Of a stretch of DNA of 64,000 nucleotides, positions 1 through 11,986 are shown one piece after another. How positions within the stretch are numbered: the first letter of the stretch is position 1; every line of letters begins with the position of its first letter. Source of the stretch: Arachnopeziza araneosa (lineage: Eukaryota > Ascomycota > Leotiomycetes > Helotiales > Arachnopezizaceae). Below the pieces are notes generated by a model that was not told where the DNA came from, did not search any database, and worked only from the letters and a program-made list of their open reading frames with translations. The stretch covers positions 124,001 through 188,000 of the forward strand of contig QYAI01000055.1 in the NCBI GenBank assembly GCA_003988855.1, in the 5' to 3' direction. A program made the translations under genes and the position numbers.

Positions 1-1567
1 ATGCACGGTAAACGAAAGCAACCTTCTTTCCGAGGTAGAAGCTAATATTTGTCAACACTCTTCCTCTGCTTGGAACCCCATTTGTCAACATACTTTGCTG
101 CAGCAGTATCGGTCACACCTTCGATTTGAATCAAGCTCGTGCCAGGGTTGGTGTTGCGCTTGCCGCGTTGGTAACTCAGATGGCGACCCCTATGGTCATT
201 GTATTAGCTACAATACTCAGTGTTCCTTTCTCGTATCATCCATAATCTGCATTTTTGATCGCCTTTCGGATCCTCAAGCCTTTCCAATCCGACCTCTCGA
301 AATGTAGTATGATTTTAGGGCTACTTACTTAACGTAAACTACAGAAGAGTTAGCGTTTTAAAGTCAGTTGAACTAATCTAAAGAAAGTTGCTTTTTAAGC
401 ATAGATGAAATACGACTCTTCGATAGAGCTCATGAAATTGTACTCGCACCGAGAAAAGTGTTATGGAAGAGTAGTACATACGGCGGTGACCAGCTTCTGA
501 AGGCATCCTGTCTATGATCTCTCGTACTATGATCAGAATCGAGAGATAGAGGAGATATGGTCAACGACACGTCCTGGTGAGAAGACTTCGTTGAGAGGGG
601 TGGGCTGTCGTCAAATGTTGACGGTGATAATATTTGCGATGGCCGAATTATTAAATTCTTCGTGTGGTCGGTAAAGATGGAGCTTTTCCGTAATTGGTTA
701 GCAGCCACGTGATGACTGCCACATTTCCAACAATGAGGGGCAGCAAGCCACTTTCGAGGAGCAGCAACAACAACAACAAACAACAGAAGCAGTGATATTA
801 CAATTTTGATGCTTTGATCCTTGTGTTAGAATCTCCTCAACTTTTTCTGAAAGGAATCTATTGGCATGATTCGGAGCAGGAAAACCCCCCATTTCGAGCT
901 CTATTTTGCCTTCAATCTAGAAACAATCACTCGTTTATTAATCGACAAGAGGCTAAGACATCCCACCTTTTACTTGCTGATGAAGCCTCAAGCTGTGGTG
1001 AAGGGATATCGATAGCCAAAAGACCCGATCAAGCTCAAGGCCGAAAATGCCTCAAGCAGTGCCAAAGACTTTGTAGAGACCTTAGCCCTTAGTTTTTGAT
1101 TAGAGGTTGACAGGACTGCATGATGCTTTGTAAGAGGATGCGCCCACCTAATGCCCCCAGAGAAGGATGAGGTAACCTTTCCCTCAGTTTTGCCGTGTCA
1201 GTAGTGTGTCCGAGGTGGATAAAGGCTTGGTTTGACACAACAGAAGGCAAAAAGAAAGAACGCTTGTTTTTGGTTCCCAAACTTGAAGATTGTTCTCTCT
1301 CTCCTCTGCTTCTTTTCCACCCCTCTCTGGATCTGCCGTGCAGTCAGAAGTGTTCAATCCAGCTCTTGTTCTGTTACGAAAGGCGAAACGTGCTCCCCAA
1401 AGTGTCGGAGCTACCTGGTGCTTTTTCCGTTCGACCCCACTACGCCTTGAATTCCTTTCCTCAACAGCTTCCCCTCGTCTCCTCCTCTCAAATTTCACCC
1501 CTTGGTCTTCATCTATCGGTCTCTATCTCTCAATCCCTCCTTCCGCTACGCATAGAGATCCTTCAGG
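1..1567. other. Intergenic region upstream of the G6PD gene
   Basis: I see no convincing gene here. A (CAA)n tract lies at about 763-784. The last 300 bases are pyrimidine-rich on the plus strand (runs of CTCTCTCC and CTTCTTTTCC from about 1290), which is typical of the promoter and 5' leader of a highly expressed fungal housekeeping gene. The short open frames on both strands lack recognisable domains. Confidence 0.6.
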
Positions 1568-3487
1568 ATGTCAGACACTCTGATTAAGCCGGCACCATCT
1601 GGATCTTCCGAAGCTGGGTGAGTGAGCGATAAATTCCATCTGTCATCTGCGCAACGTCATAATGGTCGGCGCAAAGAGCTTTCGCAACGATGATGACAAT
1701 GCCTTAGTCGCTCAGGAAGACTGCCGGGTGCCGCGAAAACCGTGGACGATAGCGGGTCTCTGTTTGATAATCAATTGATTTTTCCCGACGAATCCGCGCT
1801 CCCAATGTTTGTTGGTAGGCAATGCTAACGGTTAAATCTTTGATAGGAGCAAAGAACTCAAAAATGATACCGTAATCATCGTGCTGGGAGCGTCTGGAGA
1901 TCTCGCAAAGAAGAAAACATTCCCTGCGCTCTTTGGCTTGGTGAGAGTAGCCCTGAACATAAACTGCTCCTCACTAACCTTACCTGCACAGTACCGGAAT
2001 CAATTCCTACCAAAAGACATCAAAATTGTCGGTTATGCCAGAACGAAGATGGACCACGAAGAGTTCCTCAAGCGAGTCAAATCCTACATCAAGACGCCAA
2101 CAAAGGATTTAGAACAACAGCTACAAGACTTCTGTAACCTTTGCACATATGTCTCAGGACAATATGACAAGGATGAATCTTTCGTGGAACTGGAGAAGCA
2201 TCTCAAGGAGCTTGAGAAGGGACGCAAGGAAACTAATCGAATCTTTTACATGGCTTTGCCGCCTAGCGTTTTCACTACAGTTTCTCAGCATCTGAAAAAG
2301 AATTGCTACCCTAAGAGTGGTATTGCTAGAATCATTGTAAGTAATGAGATTATTCTGTAAGAAGGTCACTAACTCTGTTGTTAAGGTTGAGAAGCCATTC
2401 GGCAAGGATCTCGAGAGTTCTCGGGACCTGCAAAAAGCTCTAGAGCCAAATTGGCAAGAAGATGAGATTTTCCGGATCGATCATTATCTTGGAAAGGAAA
2501 TGGTCAAGAACATTCTGATTCTAAGATTCGGTAACGAATTCTTTGGGGCTACTTGGAATCGTAACCATATCGACAATGTTCAGATCTCGTTCAAAGAGCC
2601 GTTCGGAACTGAAGGCAGGGGTGGATACTTCGATGAGTTTGGCATTATTCGTGACGTTATGCAGAACCACCTTCTACAAGTCTTGACTCTCCTGGCTATG
2701 GAACGCCCGATCTCTTTCTCGGCGGAGGATGTTCGCGATGAGAAGGTTCGAGTCTTGAGAGGTATTCCAGCAATCGAGCCAAAGAATGTTATCATCGGGC
2801 AATATGGGAAGTCCCTGGATGGGAGCAAGCCATCCTACAAAGAAGATGATACTGTCCCAAAGGATTCAAGATGTCCAACCTTCTGCGCCATGGTCGCTTT
2901 CATCAAGAATGAGCGATGGGATGGTGTGCCGTTTATTCTCAAGGCTGGAAAAGCTCTCAACGAGCAAAAGACTGAAATCCGAATTCAGTTCAAGGATGTC
3001 ACTTCTGGCATATTCAAAGACATTCCGAGGAACGAGCTTGTCATGCGTATCCAGCCAAATGAGAGTGTTTATATCAAGATGAACTCCAAGCTTCCAGGTT
3101 TGAGCATGCAAACCGTTGTCACAGAACTCGATTTAACCTACCGTCGCCGCTTCTCTGATCTGAAAATTCCAGAGGCCTACGAGTCTCTCATTCTTGATGC
3201 GTTGAAGGGCGATCATTCCAATTTCGTCCGTGACGATGAATTGGATGCCAGCTGGAGAATTTTCACACCTCTCCTCCACTACCTTGAAGAAAACAAAGAG
3301 ATTATTCCCATGGAATATCCCTATGGTGAGTATACATAATAATTTTTATAGCTCGGAACTAATAAATTCTACAGGCTCGCGCGGTCCGGCAGTCCTTGAT
3401 GATTTTACTTCCTCGTACGGCTACAAGTTTAGCGATGCTGCTGGATACCAGTGGCCCACCACGCAAACCGCGCCTAACAAGTTGTAA
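1568..3487 (+). CDS. zwf1: Glucose-6-phosphate 1-dehydrogenase
   Basis: This enzyme oxidises glucose 6-phosphate to 6-phosphogluconolactone with NADP+, the first oxidative step of the cytosolic pentose phosphate pathway. The model has five exons: 1568-1617, 1847-1940, 1992-2336, 2386-3325 and 3375-3487, giving 513 residues, the usual family length. All introns are GT-AG and intron 1 has a GCTAACG branch point. The dinucleotide-binding motif GASGDLAKKK is at residues 31-40 and the active-site signature RIDHYLGKE at 193-201. The conserved blocks VEKPFGKDL and RGGYFDEFGIIRD follow. The ATG at 1568 is the first in frame and gives a short polar N-terminus as in other fungal enzymes. I am very sure of the identity. 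Confidence 0.97.
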
Positions 3488-4886
3488 GTGTATCTATCTA
3501 GAGCTGGAGTGAGGAAACGTAGATGGAACGAATTCATGTTAAATTGCCTCTCATCGTATGGTTGATTCGACACACGGTTCTCGGTACTTGGTCAAACATC
3601 TTTATCACAGAATGTCTGTTCTCGTTTCATGAGAACGTGATCGGCTGCATGCTGCTGGCGGTTGGTTTGTTCTGTCTTATTCCTCGATGCCGGCGCCAAG
3701 AAACGGCCTGGGTATCGATGAAGCGACGGATTTACTGGATATCGGTATTAAGCTCAGTATCAACTCTTGAGCATTTCTCAATAAATGCATGTTACAAGAA
3801 GTAGTTCATTTTTTCTTCTCTCGTTGTGTTACGACGTATTTCTGGTTGAACGTGTCTGAAGGTACCCCCAAAAAAATTCTCACCCTCAAAGGAGCATTCC
3901 TTGCAATCAATATGTTTTAATATTCCTTCCACAAAATACCATAGTCATCAAAATATCATAAAGAGCAAGACAGCTCTCATCCTCCCCATTTCTCAAAACT
4001 TACCCTCCTCTCCCCAGCCACGAACCCTATGAACCTTCTCTCTCCTTCCAACCACCTCACACACACGCCTCTTATACTCCAAAAATCTTTCCCAAGCACT
4101 ACCATCCTATTCCAAAGCATTCTGTCTACACAAAACATCCACCTGTAGCTCCACCTTCTCTCCCAAAACGTTTTTGAAGCTGAGAGGTACGCGAATAGCT
4201 GGCTCCACACTGGTACAGGAATCTTCTAGAATAACCCACGAAGAGGGATTATTGGTTTATGAGTACATACGAGAGAAGAAGAGAAAGAAATAGATACGGA
4301 GGGTGTTGCTGCTGAGAAAGGAACGGGAGAAGCAGGGTCGAGGATGCAGATTAGAGGTGGGGTATTATTATTGTTGTTGCAAGAGGACGTAGCAAGGGAG
4401 ATAGAAAATGTGAGGAGGCGTTGAAGGAGAGGCTATTTAGGTATTAGTGGACTACTAGTGATTAGATATGGATGTGGAACGTCTTTGGTTCGTATGCTCA
4501 TTTCATTTGTGTTGGGAGCTGGTTTTTGAAGAAGCATCAAGTTGGAGTTTGTAATGGTAATCTCTGTTCATTCGTGTTTTATAATCAATGTGTCTAATAT
4601 TAGCGCGCAATGTTCTTCGGGTTCATATTCCTTCGTTACTGTGAGCAAGCATTATCAATCATATAGAAAAAGGCATATTTGAAGGCAATGTTGTTCCCGT
4701 GCTGTTATAGACCAATGTAAAATAAGTAGTCGAGAGTATCAAACATATTCCATGCCTCTACCAAGGTGCAGCGCGTATATCCGTTGTTGACTTTCACATG
4801 CTATTCTCCTTCTTCTCTCCTTAACTGAACCAACAATCTATCCCGTTGTTCCCTTTCCACGGAAAACAATACGCCAACCGCCATTC
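3488..4886. other. Intergenic region, no supported gene
   Basis: This region holds the 3' flank of the G6PD gene and the 3' flank of the minus-strand hypothetical gene that ends at 4887. Around 3977-4270 the minus strand is purine-rich and gives protein-like but interrupted frames. I do not support a gene there. Confidence 0.55.
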
Positions 4887-5396
4887 TTACCCACTAGGGA
4901 TCAGGATAACATTATCTCCAGGATCCACCCCTTGCGGAAGAGGCTGCTGCTGCCAGTACTGTATTGTACCGGCGGGGAGCAGGAAAGGATAGCCGAAAAG
5001 AGGTCGAGTGTAGATGAATTCCAGCTGAGTCGCCATGCCTAGATTATGAGTGTGGTTTATCATAGCTGAGGACTGGTAGAGCATGGGCGAGAGCGGAAAA
5101 TGTGGACTGACGAAGTGGGATTGTAGCTGTGACTGAGGGGGAAGAAGTAACATTGACTGAGGAGCGAGGTGGAAGAGGCGTATAACAGCGTTTAGGAGAT
5201 TTCGTTGAGCAGATGCAACACTTGTTGAAGGTCCTGTAGATCCGAGGGGAGCCACAGCGTAACTTTGATTTGATACCGCTGATGCTACTGGTGACCATGG
5301 AGGTCCTGGCTCATCTTCTAGGATAAGCACCGCAAAATTTGAAGCTGATGGTGGTAGTGACGGGTAGAGAGTTGCATAACGAGGTGGTTGAGACAT
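4887..5396 (-). CDS. Hypothetical proline/serine-rich protein (169 aa)
   Basis: This is an uninterrupted single-exon frame of 169 residues starting with an ATG at 5396. I do not recognise a family. The protein is rich in Pro, Ser and Leu, with an SLPPSASNF-like N-terminus and a more hydrophobic C-terminal half containing aromatic and glutamine clusters (FGYPFLLPAG, YWQQQPLPQG). No signal peptide, clear membrane helix or catalytic motif is visible. A TATATATAA element lies about 65 bases upstream of the ATG, which supports a real promoter. Neighbours are the CBS-domain gene on the same strand and G6PD on the other. It could be a chance frame, so confidence is moderate. Confidence 0.45.
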   Translation of the reverse strand: MSQPPRYATLYPSLPPSASNFAVLILEDEPGPPWSPVASAVSNQSYAVAPLGSTGPSTSVASAQRNLLNAVIRLFHLAPQSMLLLPPQSQLQSHFVSPHFPLSPMLYQSSAMINHTHNLGMATQLEFIYTRPLFGYPFLLPAGTIQYWQQQPLPQGVDPGDNVILIPSG

Positions 5397-5461
5397 AGCT
5401 TAGATATTGGTAAATGGGAAATTAGGAAACTTATGAGTAGCAGATGATTTGCTTTGGAGCG

Positions 5462-5470
5462 TATATATAA
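5462..5470 (-). promoter_or_regulatory. TATA-like element upstream of the 169-aa hypothetical gene
   Basis: The plus strand reads TATATATAA, and the reverse complement is equally TATA-like. It lies 66-74 bases upstream of the minus-strand ATG at 5396, a plausible distance for a fungal TATA box. This is positional inference only. Confidence 0.35.
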
Positions 5471-5803
5471 TCAAAGTCATTCTTAAAATCAAAAATAGTT
5501 GCGAATCATCTCCCGAATGATTTGCAAAAGAGATGAGTCACTTAACTGTATGCGGACCTGAAATTCAAGCTTTCTCAGAAGGAGTCTCTGTAAACGTATA
5601 ATTTAATCACCAAGTGAGCTATGGATGGGTATCCTTAGATCTTAATTTTCTTGTTGAAAGATTCGGCCTGCTAGCCGTCCTGTATGCACATGCTATTAGA
5701 GTAAATCTTTCTGAGTGTGATGACACCAGAATTCGCTCGCAAATTGCAACCTGCCAGAATTACACCCACAGCAACCTAAACGCCCACCTCCTAATTTTCT
5801 TCC

Positions 5804-6415
5804 TTAAAATTTTGGCCTCCTCTTCACAAATTCTTCCAAGTCTGTTCTCGTAGCTACGCCCAACACAAATCTCCTCCGCTCATCAGTCACAACAGCAAAC
5901 TCTTGCTTTCCATTTTCTCCATTCTCCCCACCATTGAAGAACAGTTCTAATTCTTCCAATGGGGTCTGCATAGTAATGACCTTATAGACTTTGCCTTTCC
6001 TTCTAAACTTGATCATGGCTTTTGAAACCTCGTCTATTTCTTTGACTTTGCCTGCGCTGAGAAGAATGCGGAGGTGTGGGATAGAGAGATATCCAAGGAG
6101 GGCTCGGGTGGCGGAGGAAACAACGGTTAGATGGGTGTAGTCTCGTTCAAAGGCAGAGAGAAGAGCATGGGATATGGGGTCGGTAGGATAGCATGAAAGA
6201 GCGGCAGGAGGATCAAGGTCTTCCACCGTTGCCTATGAAGTTATCAGTAGGGCTTGCAAGTATGCGCAATGGTCCGTTGTTTGACTCACGCCTCGATATC
6301 GTAATGCCCATTTAGAAGATGTTTGTTCTGATAATGAGACAATATCTGCAATCTTTGAGGCTACATCACTGCTCCCTACCGGAATAGAGTTCGCCATTGC
6401 TGTTGACATGTTCAT
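5804..6415 (-). CDS. CBS-domain protein (184 aa)
   Basis: Small protein built around CBS motifs, which usually bind adenosyl ligands and regulate partner proteins. It has two exons: 6290-6415 and 5804-6232, with intron donor GTGAGT and acceptor CATAG. Residues about 12-90 give the first CBS-like unit, with ADIVSLSEQTSSKWALRYRG, a following strand-helix and SFERDYTHLTVVSS. The second unit includes MQTPLEELELFFNG and ends with FAVVTDERRRFVLGVATRTDLEEF, the typical CBS C-terminal pattern. The first true ATG is at 6415; an in-frame TTG lies upstream. The ligand and partner cannot be read from sequence. Confidence 0.8.
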
Positions 6416-7047
6416 GATCAAGAGTCTTTTTGGAGCAGAATTTCAAGACTGCAGAGACGTGGGGCGGCTTTAGCGAACGAGGCTTGTGGTTGACGACGTG
6501 CGAGTTCATTCAACAAGATCAGCGCAATTCCTTGTATTGGTTTCTTCTCGAGATGGATCTTCATCAATGGGATTGATCATTAGCAAATGTTGTCTATAGT
6601 GTTCGAACCGTTGACAGATTTCAAGCATTGCTTTATTTGTCCTTGTCTCGCCGTAACGACGGTTCTTGCCTCACCCCGCAGTCAAGCCTCACCGACGTCA
6701 CACATCTCGGAGTCAAACTCTCCTCCTTCACCAATTACAACATTACTATATCTTCTTTTTTCGTCGAGAAGGCTTTCGCGCTGGTCGTGCTCAGTTGAAC
6801 TTCTTCCTTTGCCGTTTCACCCTCACCCTCACCCTCGTCTCACCTTCTCTTCCTTCGTACCAATGCGTCGTCTCAACTGCAAATCTAGTAACTATCCCTC
6901 TACATCCCTCCAAGATAAGCACTATAGTATGAAACTCGTGTTTGTTCCATTCCGAAGTTCAGCCTTAACCTTCTTCATTGAGTTTCTATTGTAGATTGGA
7001 AGATTGCATCAATTCAGCTGACATCGATGCGTGCCAGAACAGACAAG
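6416..7047. other. Intergenic region / likely former promoter of the carrier pseudogene
   Basis: This stretch is pyrimidine-rich on the plus strand from about 6650 to 6900 and contains three tandem copies of ACCCTC at about 6819-6836. It looks like the leader of a once highly expressed gene, which fits the phosphate carrier relic immediately downstream. No intact coding region is supported. Confidence 0.5.
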
Positions 7048-7895
7048 ATGCCGAGTCTCTTTCCCTCTGGTGATCTTCTTCGAGATGGTTTCAATCCTGC
7101 AATTCCTGTCAGTCGGAAAACCTTGACTAAACATTCTCCTCCAAGCTTTTCTTAGCGTAGCCCGTACAAAGCGCATATGGATCAGTACACGTCCTGGTCA
7201 GTGGTAGATGATGCAAAGAATAGGCCAATGCCCTTGGGGCAGAGGCGACAAAAGAGTTTGAGAAAGCCAGTGCGAAATGACAAGCTAAAACTGGAAAAGT
7301 CGATGTTTATTCTGCCTAACATTATGCTGCCTGTACGTTTGGTGGCTGTTGGCTTGTGTGAGTATCATTCCTAGCTTATTTCTGATACGATGGCTCTCCC
7401 ACATATGTAATAGATGATCTACAGTCTGATCGCCACAGTGACTCACGCACACATCCGTAACCCCCCTAGATTTGGTCAAAATTCGTCGTAAAGTTGACTC
7501 AAAAATGTATACTGGTAACTTCCAAGCCTGGGGCAAGATTGGACGTGCCGAAGGATTTCGTGGAATCACGACCGGGTGGTCGTAAGTCCAATCCCTCTTT
7601 TATCTACTCTTACTGCCTATCGAAGCGCCGGAGATTTGAGATTGTTCAGAAATACAGATAAATTCAAGAAATATAGATATGTAGCTCGTGCAACAGCTCA
7701 AAAAGGTTCTAGCTGTTTGCTGTACTAATTCAATATTAGTTCAACGTTATTTGGTTATTCGACTCAAGGAGCTTTCAAATATGGAGGATATGAATTCTTC
7801 AATAATTTTTACTCTGACGCTGTTGGTGATGAGAATGCCATAAAATATATAAAACCTCCTTGTATTTAGCTGCATCTGCCTCATCAGAATTATAA
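7048..7895 (+). pseudogene. Mitochondrial phosphate carrier pseudogene (5' half, truncated)
   Basis: This is a decayed copy of the mitochondrial phosphate carrier, which normally imports phosphate into the matrix. Family blocks appear in order: FPSGDLLRD near 7065, YTSWSVVDDAKN near 7185, ALGAEATKEFEKASAK, then QAKTGKVDVYSA, AACTFGG, LTHTSVTPLDLVKIRRKVDS, MYTGNFQAWGKIGRAEGFRG, FGYSTQGAFKYGGYEFF and KTSLYLAASAS. Two splice sites of the ancestral gene are still visible (about 7357/7429 and 7578/7740). Lesions include a one-base deletion after AKN, in-frame TGA at 7278 and TAA at 7317, a one-base deletion in the GGLLAC block, TGA in place of Gly before LTHT, a two-base shift near 7850 and a stop at about 7893. 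The second half of the carrier is absent. Confidence 0.88.
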
Positions 7896-9383
7896 GCTGC
7901 GGTGTTGTAGTGAATAGGGGTTCGCTTAGCGTACCACTACTCACTTGTTTTCGGGATTTGATATCAGGAAGCGGCTCCCCTCACATATTGGGAACTTTTC
8001 TGTACACCACTTAGTCATTCAAACCTGTTCAACCACCTTCTGTATTTCTCTTTTGAACATCAAAACTTCTCACTTGAAAACGACTGTCTTTACAGCCTCT
8101 CAACCTTCCCTACTTCTACTACGGCCATATAATTTGTTGCCCTGAAGAGGTTAGATAGACCAGTTCAACGATCGTAAAAGCAAAAAAAGCAACGGAGACC
8201 TCTTTATTTGATCAAGAGTTGGATTGAGATTGAAGTAACCAGGGCTGCTCGTGCTAGCTGTAAAGGGGGCTCGCTTGTACAGATGGGACCAGCTTCCCCT
8301 TCAGGCTCAGTAACGATGGAAGAGGTTAAGGAGGTTAAAATATGCGTCTCTGCAAGTCGGCCTTCCAAATAATCAACGCTTGTAACAACCCATTTTCTCT
8401 TATAGGCTACTACCGGCATGATTTAAGTGTTATCGCCCTTCTTTGAATTAATACACCATGAAATGCTGTCAGAGAAAGTGCGATATGCAACAAAACATAA
8501 ACAATCGTTCTATCCTAGCACCTCCCACAGTCGCAATGAGAATGGATAACTGTTGTTTTGCAAATGGGCAAGAACTATTGGTCATGTCCTTTATCCTGAA
8601 GCTCCGAAAAGTACCGTTCCTAATGTACTCTAGGAAAGATTGCCGAGCGATAAGGGCTTTCTTGTTGATTTGCTGGAATCACTACTCCGGACAGCACAGT
8701 AAGTCCGGTAGGTGCTCTGGCCTCATCCACCTGCAGCAGAAGGAAAAGCGGTGCCCATTCCCGAAGCTTCAAGCTGCAGCCAGCTTTGTGGTTGCGTCAT
8801 AGCCGAACCGCGAAATATCTCCAATTTTTGAATTCTGCACTTTCAATGCCCACCACCACTATGGATCACTTGGCCAAGCATTGATATCGCCCCTCGCCCG
8901 CAAGGCCAAGGAAGATAGAGTGACCTGGCTTCAGCTCCTTGCTTCGCACGTGAAGCTTTACTATTGCTCTACCTATCATTTTACTCGAGTTTACTTTTTC
9001 TTCCTTTCATTGACACATTTTAATAGTCACCCCCAATCCCTCCGAAGAATTCAACCAGTGTTTCGGGAAAAGGTATGCTTACACTACCCAGTTAGGGATC
9101 AAATTTGGCTCTTGAGCCCTTGCCAAGACAGATCTACCTGTCATTTCAGTTGCCCACTGCAGGCCAGCCGCATCTGAGGCTGTTGACTAAGAGAGAGAGA
9201 GCTGGGCCAAGCCTATTCCTCTCGCTCTCATGATCCATCCAACTTTTCTTCCTTCCTTTTCCCTCATATATTCTCGTCTCTTCCCTCTTCAAGGGTTTTG
9301 GCTTATCTATTTCAGCTTTTCGAAGGCGGTAGTAGAATCATATCTCTGCTGATATCGAGCTTTTGAGTCCGTCAAGTACAGCC
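7896..9383. other. Gene-poor interval
   Basis: I searched this interval for the missing second half of the phosphate carrier and did not find it. Open frames at 8204-8419 (minus) and 8458-8802 (plus) lack recognisable domains. The last 400 bases are pyrimidine-rich and probably form the promoter and leader of the DUF3602 gene, with a GA run at 9191-9201. Confidence 0.5.
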
Positions 9384-9875
9384 ATGAGCGCAAGAAACAG
9401 TCTAGAAGTAAGCCACGGTCGCGGAGGTGAGTACAGTTCTCCGGCACGATTGTAGAAGTGGCTAGTCAGAAAACTAATGTCTTTCTTTAGGAGCTGGAAA
9501 TATCCGTGAGGATGCTACTCCGTAGGGTTGAACACATCTCTGAAATTGCCGTATTTGCTGACTGAACCCACAAGCTACGGTGACGGTGAAATCGTGAGGG
9601 AGGGAGTTGTTGGTGATCATAATGATGGAGCATTTAGCACTGGTCGTGGAGGAGCGGCCAACATTGGCTCTCCTGGATTGAAGCCTACCCAGCGCAAGGA
9701 CGATACGGTTGTCCCTGAAGTTGCCCTGCGACCTAGTACCGATGGCGAGAACTTCCACGTCGGCCGAGGTGGAGAGGGAAACATTCACATTGGTGAGGGC
9801 AGCTCGGCGAAGCATCCTCAAGGTTTGGCAGACAAACTGAAGAATAAGTTGTTCAGGAAGAAAGCCGGCTCCTGA
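9384..9875 (+). CDS. DUF3602 / Par32-like glycine-rich protein (124 aa)
   Basis: Small protein with repeated GRGGAGNI-type motifs, the hallmark of the DUF3602 family, which includes yeast Par32, a phosphoprotein linked to TORC1 and ammonium-transporter control. The three exons are 9384-9426, 9491-9521 and 9575-9875; the middle exon has only 31 bases. Motifs are HGRGGAGNIRED (residues 11-22), STGRGGAANIG and HVGRGGEGNIHIG. The C-terminus is basic and amphipathic (LADKLKNKLFRKK). Without the second intron the frame would stop at a TAG at 9522. The first in-frame ATG was chosen. The biochemical role in this organism is unknown. Confidence 0.85.
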
Positions 9876-10783
9876 GGAAGTGAAGTAGAGAATACGTATC
9901 GCCCTCCGGCTTTCGTCCTTTGAGGACGGCGACTTGAAGGACTGGCTTAGGGCGTTTGAAGGATTTCTTGATACCACCTCTTTTCAACTATTTACGACAT
10001 GGTCCCGTTCGAATCTAAAATAATAGACATTGGAATAATGATATATACAACTTGCACCCTGTTCCTTCCGCGCTATCCGTGCAATTGATTTACTAGTGAG
10101 GACTGTGGCAAGGTGACAGAAGCCGACGGATTTTGAGGGCTCTAACTAATCGAATCAAGCCAGATTCTCCTTCTTGAATGAAGAGAAGAGAGATGCTACA
10201 CAGCTCGGCTAAGAGCTCTTGAAACCGAAATAAGGGACGTGGTGAGTTGTATGCGACTGCTGGTGACTGCAGCAGACCCTTTGTCATCACACCTCACAAA
10301 GTTTCTCGCATGCTTATTTTGTGACATGACCTCTCTTAGAACATCGCAGGAGCAAACTCGATTTGTCGCCGCCAGTCAAATCAATACGAGAAGGACGAAG
10401 GAAGTTGTGTAGTAGAAGAGAGCTCACCTTGAAGTTGACAGGGGGAGAGCCAGTAGCGCGACATTCGTAGATTCTCTCTCGAGTGCTTGTCGCGTGAACT
10501 TACTTTCAAGCAACGATCAAATCTCGCCCAATTCCTCTTCGCAGAGTTGGCCCGCGACTCACGGTACTCCTCGAGCACCTTTCATCTTCCGGATACGATT
10601 CATCTCACAGAGGATAACTCCTTTGCCCGGTACCTCGGGCTTGCCTGAGCTCACCTCCCCGACCTCCTCCCGACCTCATTCTATTGTATCACTTGCGTCT
10701 GAATTCTCACGCGCTTCATAGTCAGTGTGTTGCTCTACCATCATCGTGCGACGCGATTTCTCATTTCGGTTCTCTCCTTCGTA
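9876..10783. other. Intergenic region upstream of the BAH-PHD gene
   Basis: No gene is supported. It contains the 3' flank of the DUF3602 gene and about 300 bases of C/T-rich sequence upstream of 10784 that look like a fungal promoter and leader. Short frames here lack domain similarity. Confidence 0.5.
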
Positions 10784-11986
10784 ATGGCGCCGAAGCATGG
10801 CCTCGCAGGTTTTAAGGAGGAGGTGGGGAGCTCCAAGCGCGCAAAGAGTACACCTCAGTCGCGCTCCGCTACTCCTGCTACAGACATTAATGCTAGGGTT
10901 CCATTCAAAGTCGAATATCCAGACCTAGAGAAGCAGAACCTCACACCTAGGGAACAAGACCTGGTGGATGGCGCAGAGAACCAAAAGAGCCCCTTCGTTG
11001 CTAAGGGCGCGCTTAAAGACAACGAGCTGGATCAATACTACACTGTCACGCCGAGGAAAGAGTGGGAGAGCATGAAGAAGTACAACAACTTTATTAGTGA
11101 GTTAAAGCGCTTTGCAGAAGAACGCAACCTAAGTGTGAGCTAGTCCAGGGAGATACCTACAAAAACGACCAGGTCGTGTTTGTAAGGGGAGAAAGGACAC
11201 CAGACACGAAAGACGTAGACGGGAAACCCAAGGACTTCTGGGTTGCTAGAATTCTACAAGTCCGCGCAAAAGATCAACAACATGTTTACGCGTTGGTAAG
11301 ACTACTTTGATCCTTCAGAAGTTTTGCCATTAAACAACACAGGTGGCGTGGCTGTATTGGCCAGAAGAACTTCCTCCGCCAGCTGCTCGTAGTCCCGACC
11401 AAGTAAGCAGACATACCGGCCAGCGAAAATACCACGGCAGTCACGAACTTATCGCTTCGAACTATATGGAGGTATTGGATGTTTTATCTTTTGCAGGCAA
11501 AGCGGATGTTCTCCACTGGCTAGAGGAGGATGACAACCTGACCTCAAAGCTATACTGGCGCCAAACCTACTGTCGCGAAACCCAGGCACTCTCAGTGAGC
11601 ATTGTGAAATGCAATCCTTGACACTAGCTAACTTCTTCCAGAAATTACGTTCCCACTGTATATGTAACGGCTATTTCAACCCCGAGGTGGAGATGTTTGT
11701 CTGCGATAATCCAGAATGCAAGGTCTGGCTTCATAAAGAGTGCCTAGTGGAGAACATATTAGACAAGACCTACGAACGACTTGTAGATGGAAGCAACGGT
11801 GTAGCGAGATCGAATGGGAAATCACCCAAACTATCTCCTAAATGGAAGGGCAAATTCAAAGCCAGCATTCCAGCAAGCGATGGCGCTCCAAAAGCTCACA
11901 TTACCGATTTGCGGCCTAACGTAAGCCCAAAAACATGGACGGAGAGTATTGCCTGTCCCAAATGTGACACTGTCCTTCAAGGATAA
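10784..11986 (+). CDS. BAH and PHD-finger chromatin protein
   Basis: Probable histone reader of 353 residues. The four exons are 10784-11096, 11144-11295, 11343-11594 and 11642-11986, all GT-AG with consistent phase. Residues about 90-205 match a BAH domain, with GDTYKNDQVVFVRGE, FWVARILQVRA, ALVAWLYWPEE and the ELIASNYMEVLDVLSFAGK block. Residues about 238-350 form a PHD-type finger with CICNGYF, FVCDNPECKVWLHKEC and ACPKCD as zinc ligands, interrupted by a basic linker. The BAH-then-PHD order resembles the Neurospora H3K27me3 effector EPR-1, but orthology is only inferred. The N-terminus carries a KRAKSTPQSRS nuclear-type basic patch. Confidence 0.88.

Noticed and set aside
3977..4270. Minus-strand protein-like sequence (for example VPLSFKNVLGEKVELQVDV) with one TAG inside
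   Set aside because: The strand is purine-rich, which favours open Glu/Lys/Arg frames by chance. I could not match it to a family or find flanking splice sites, so a relic is possible but unsupported.
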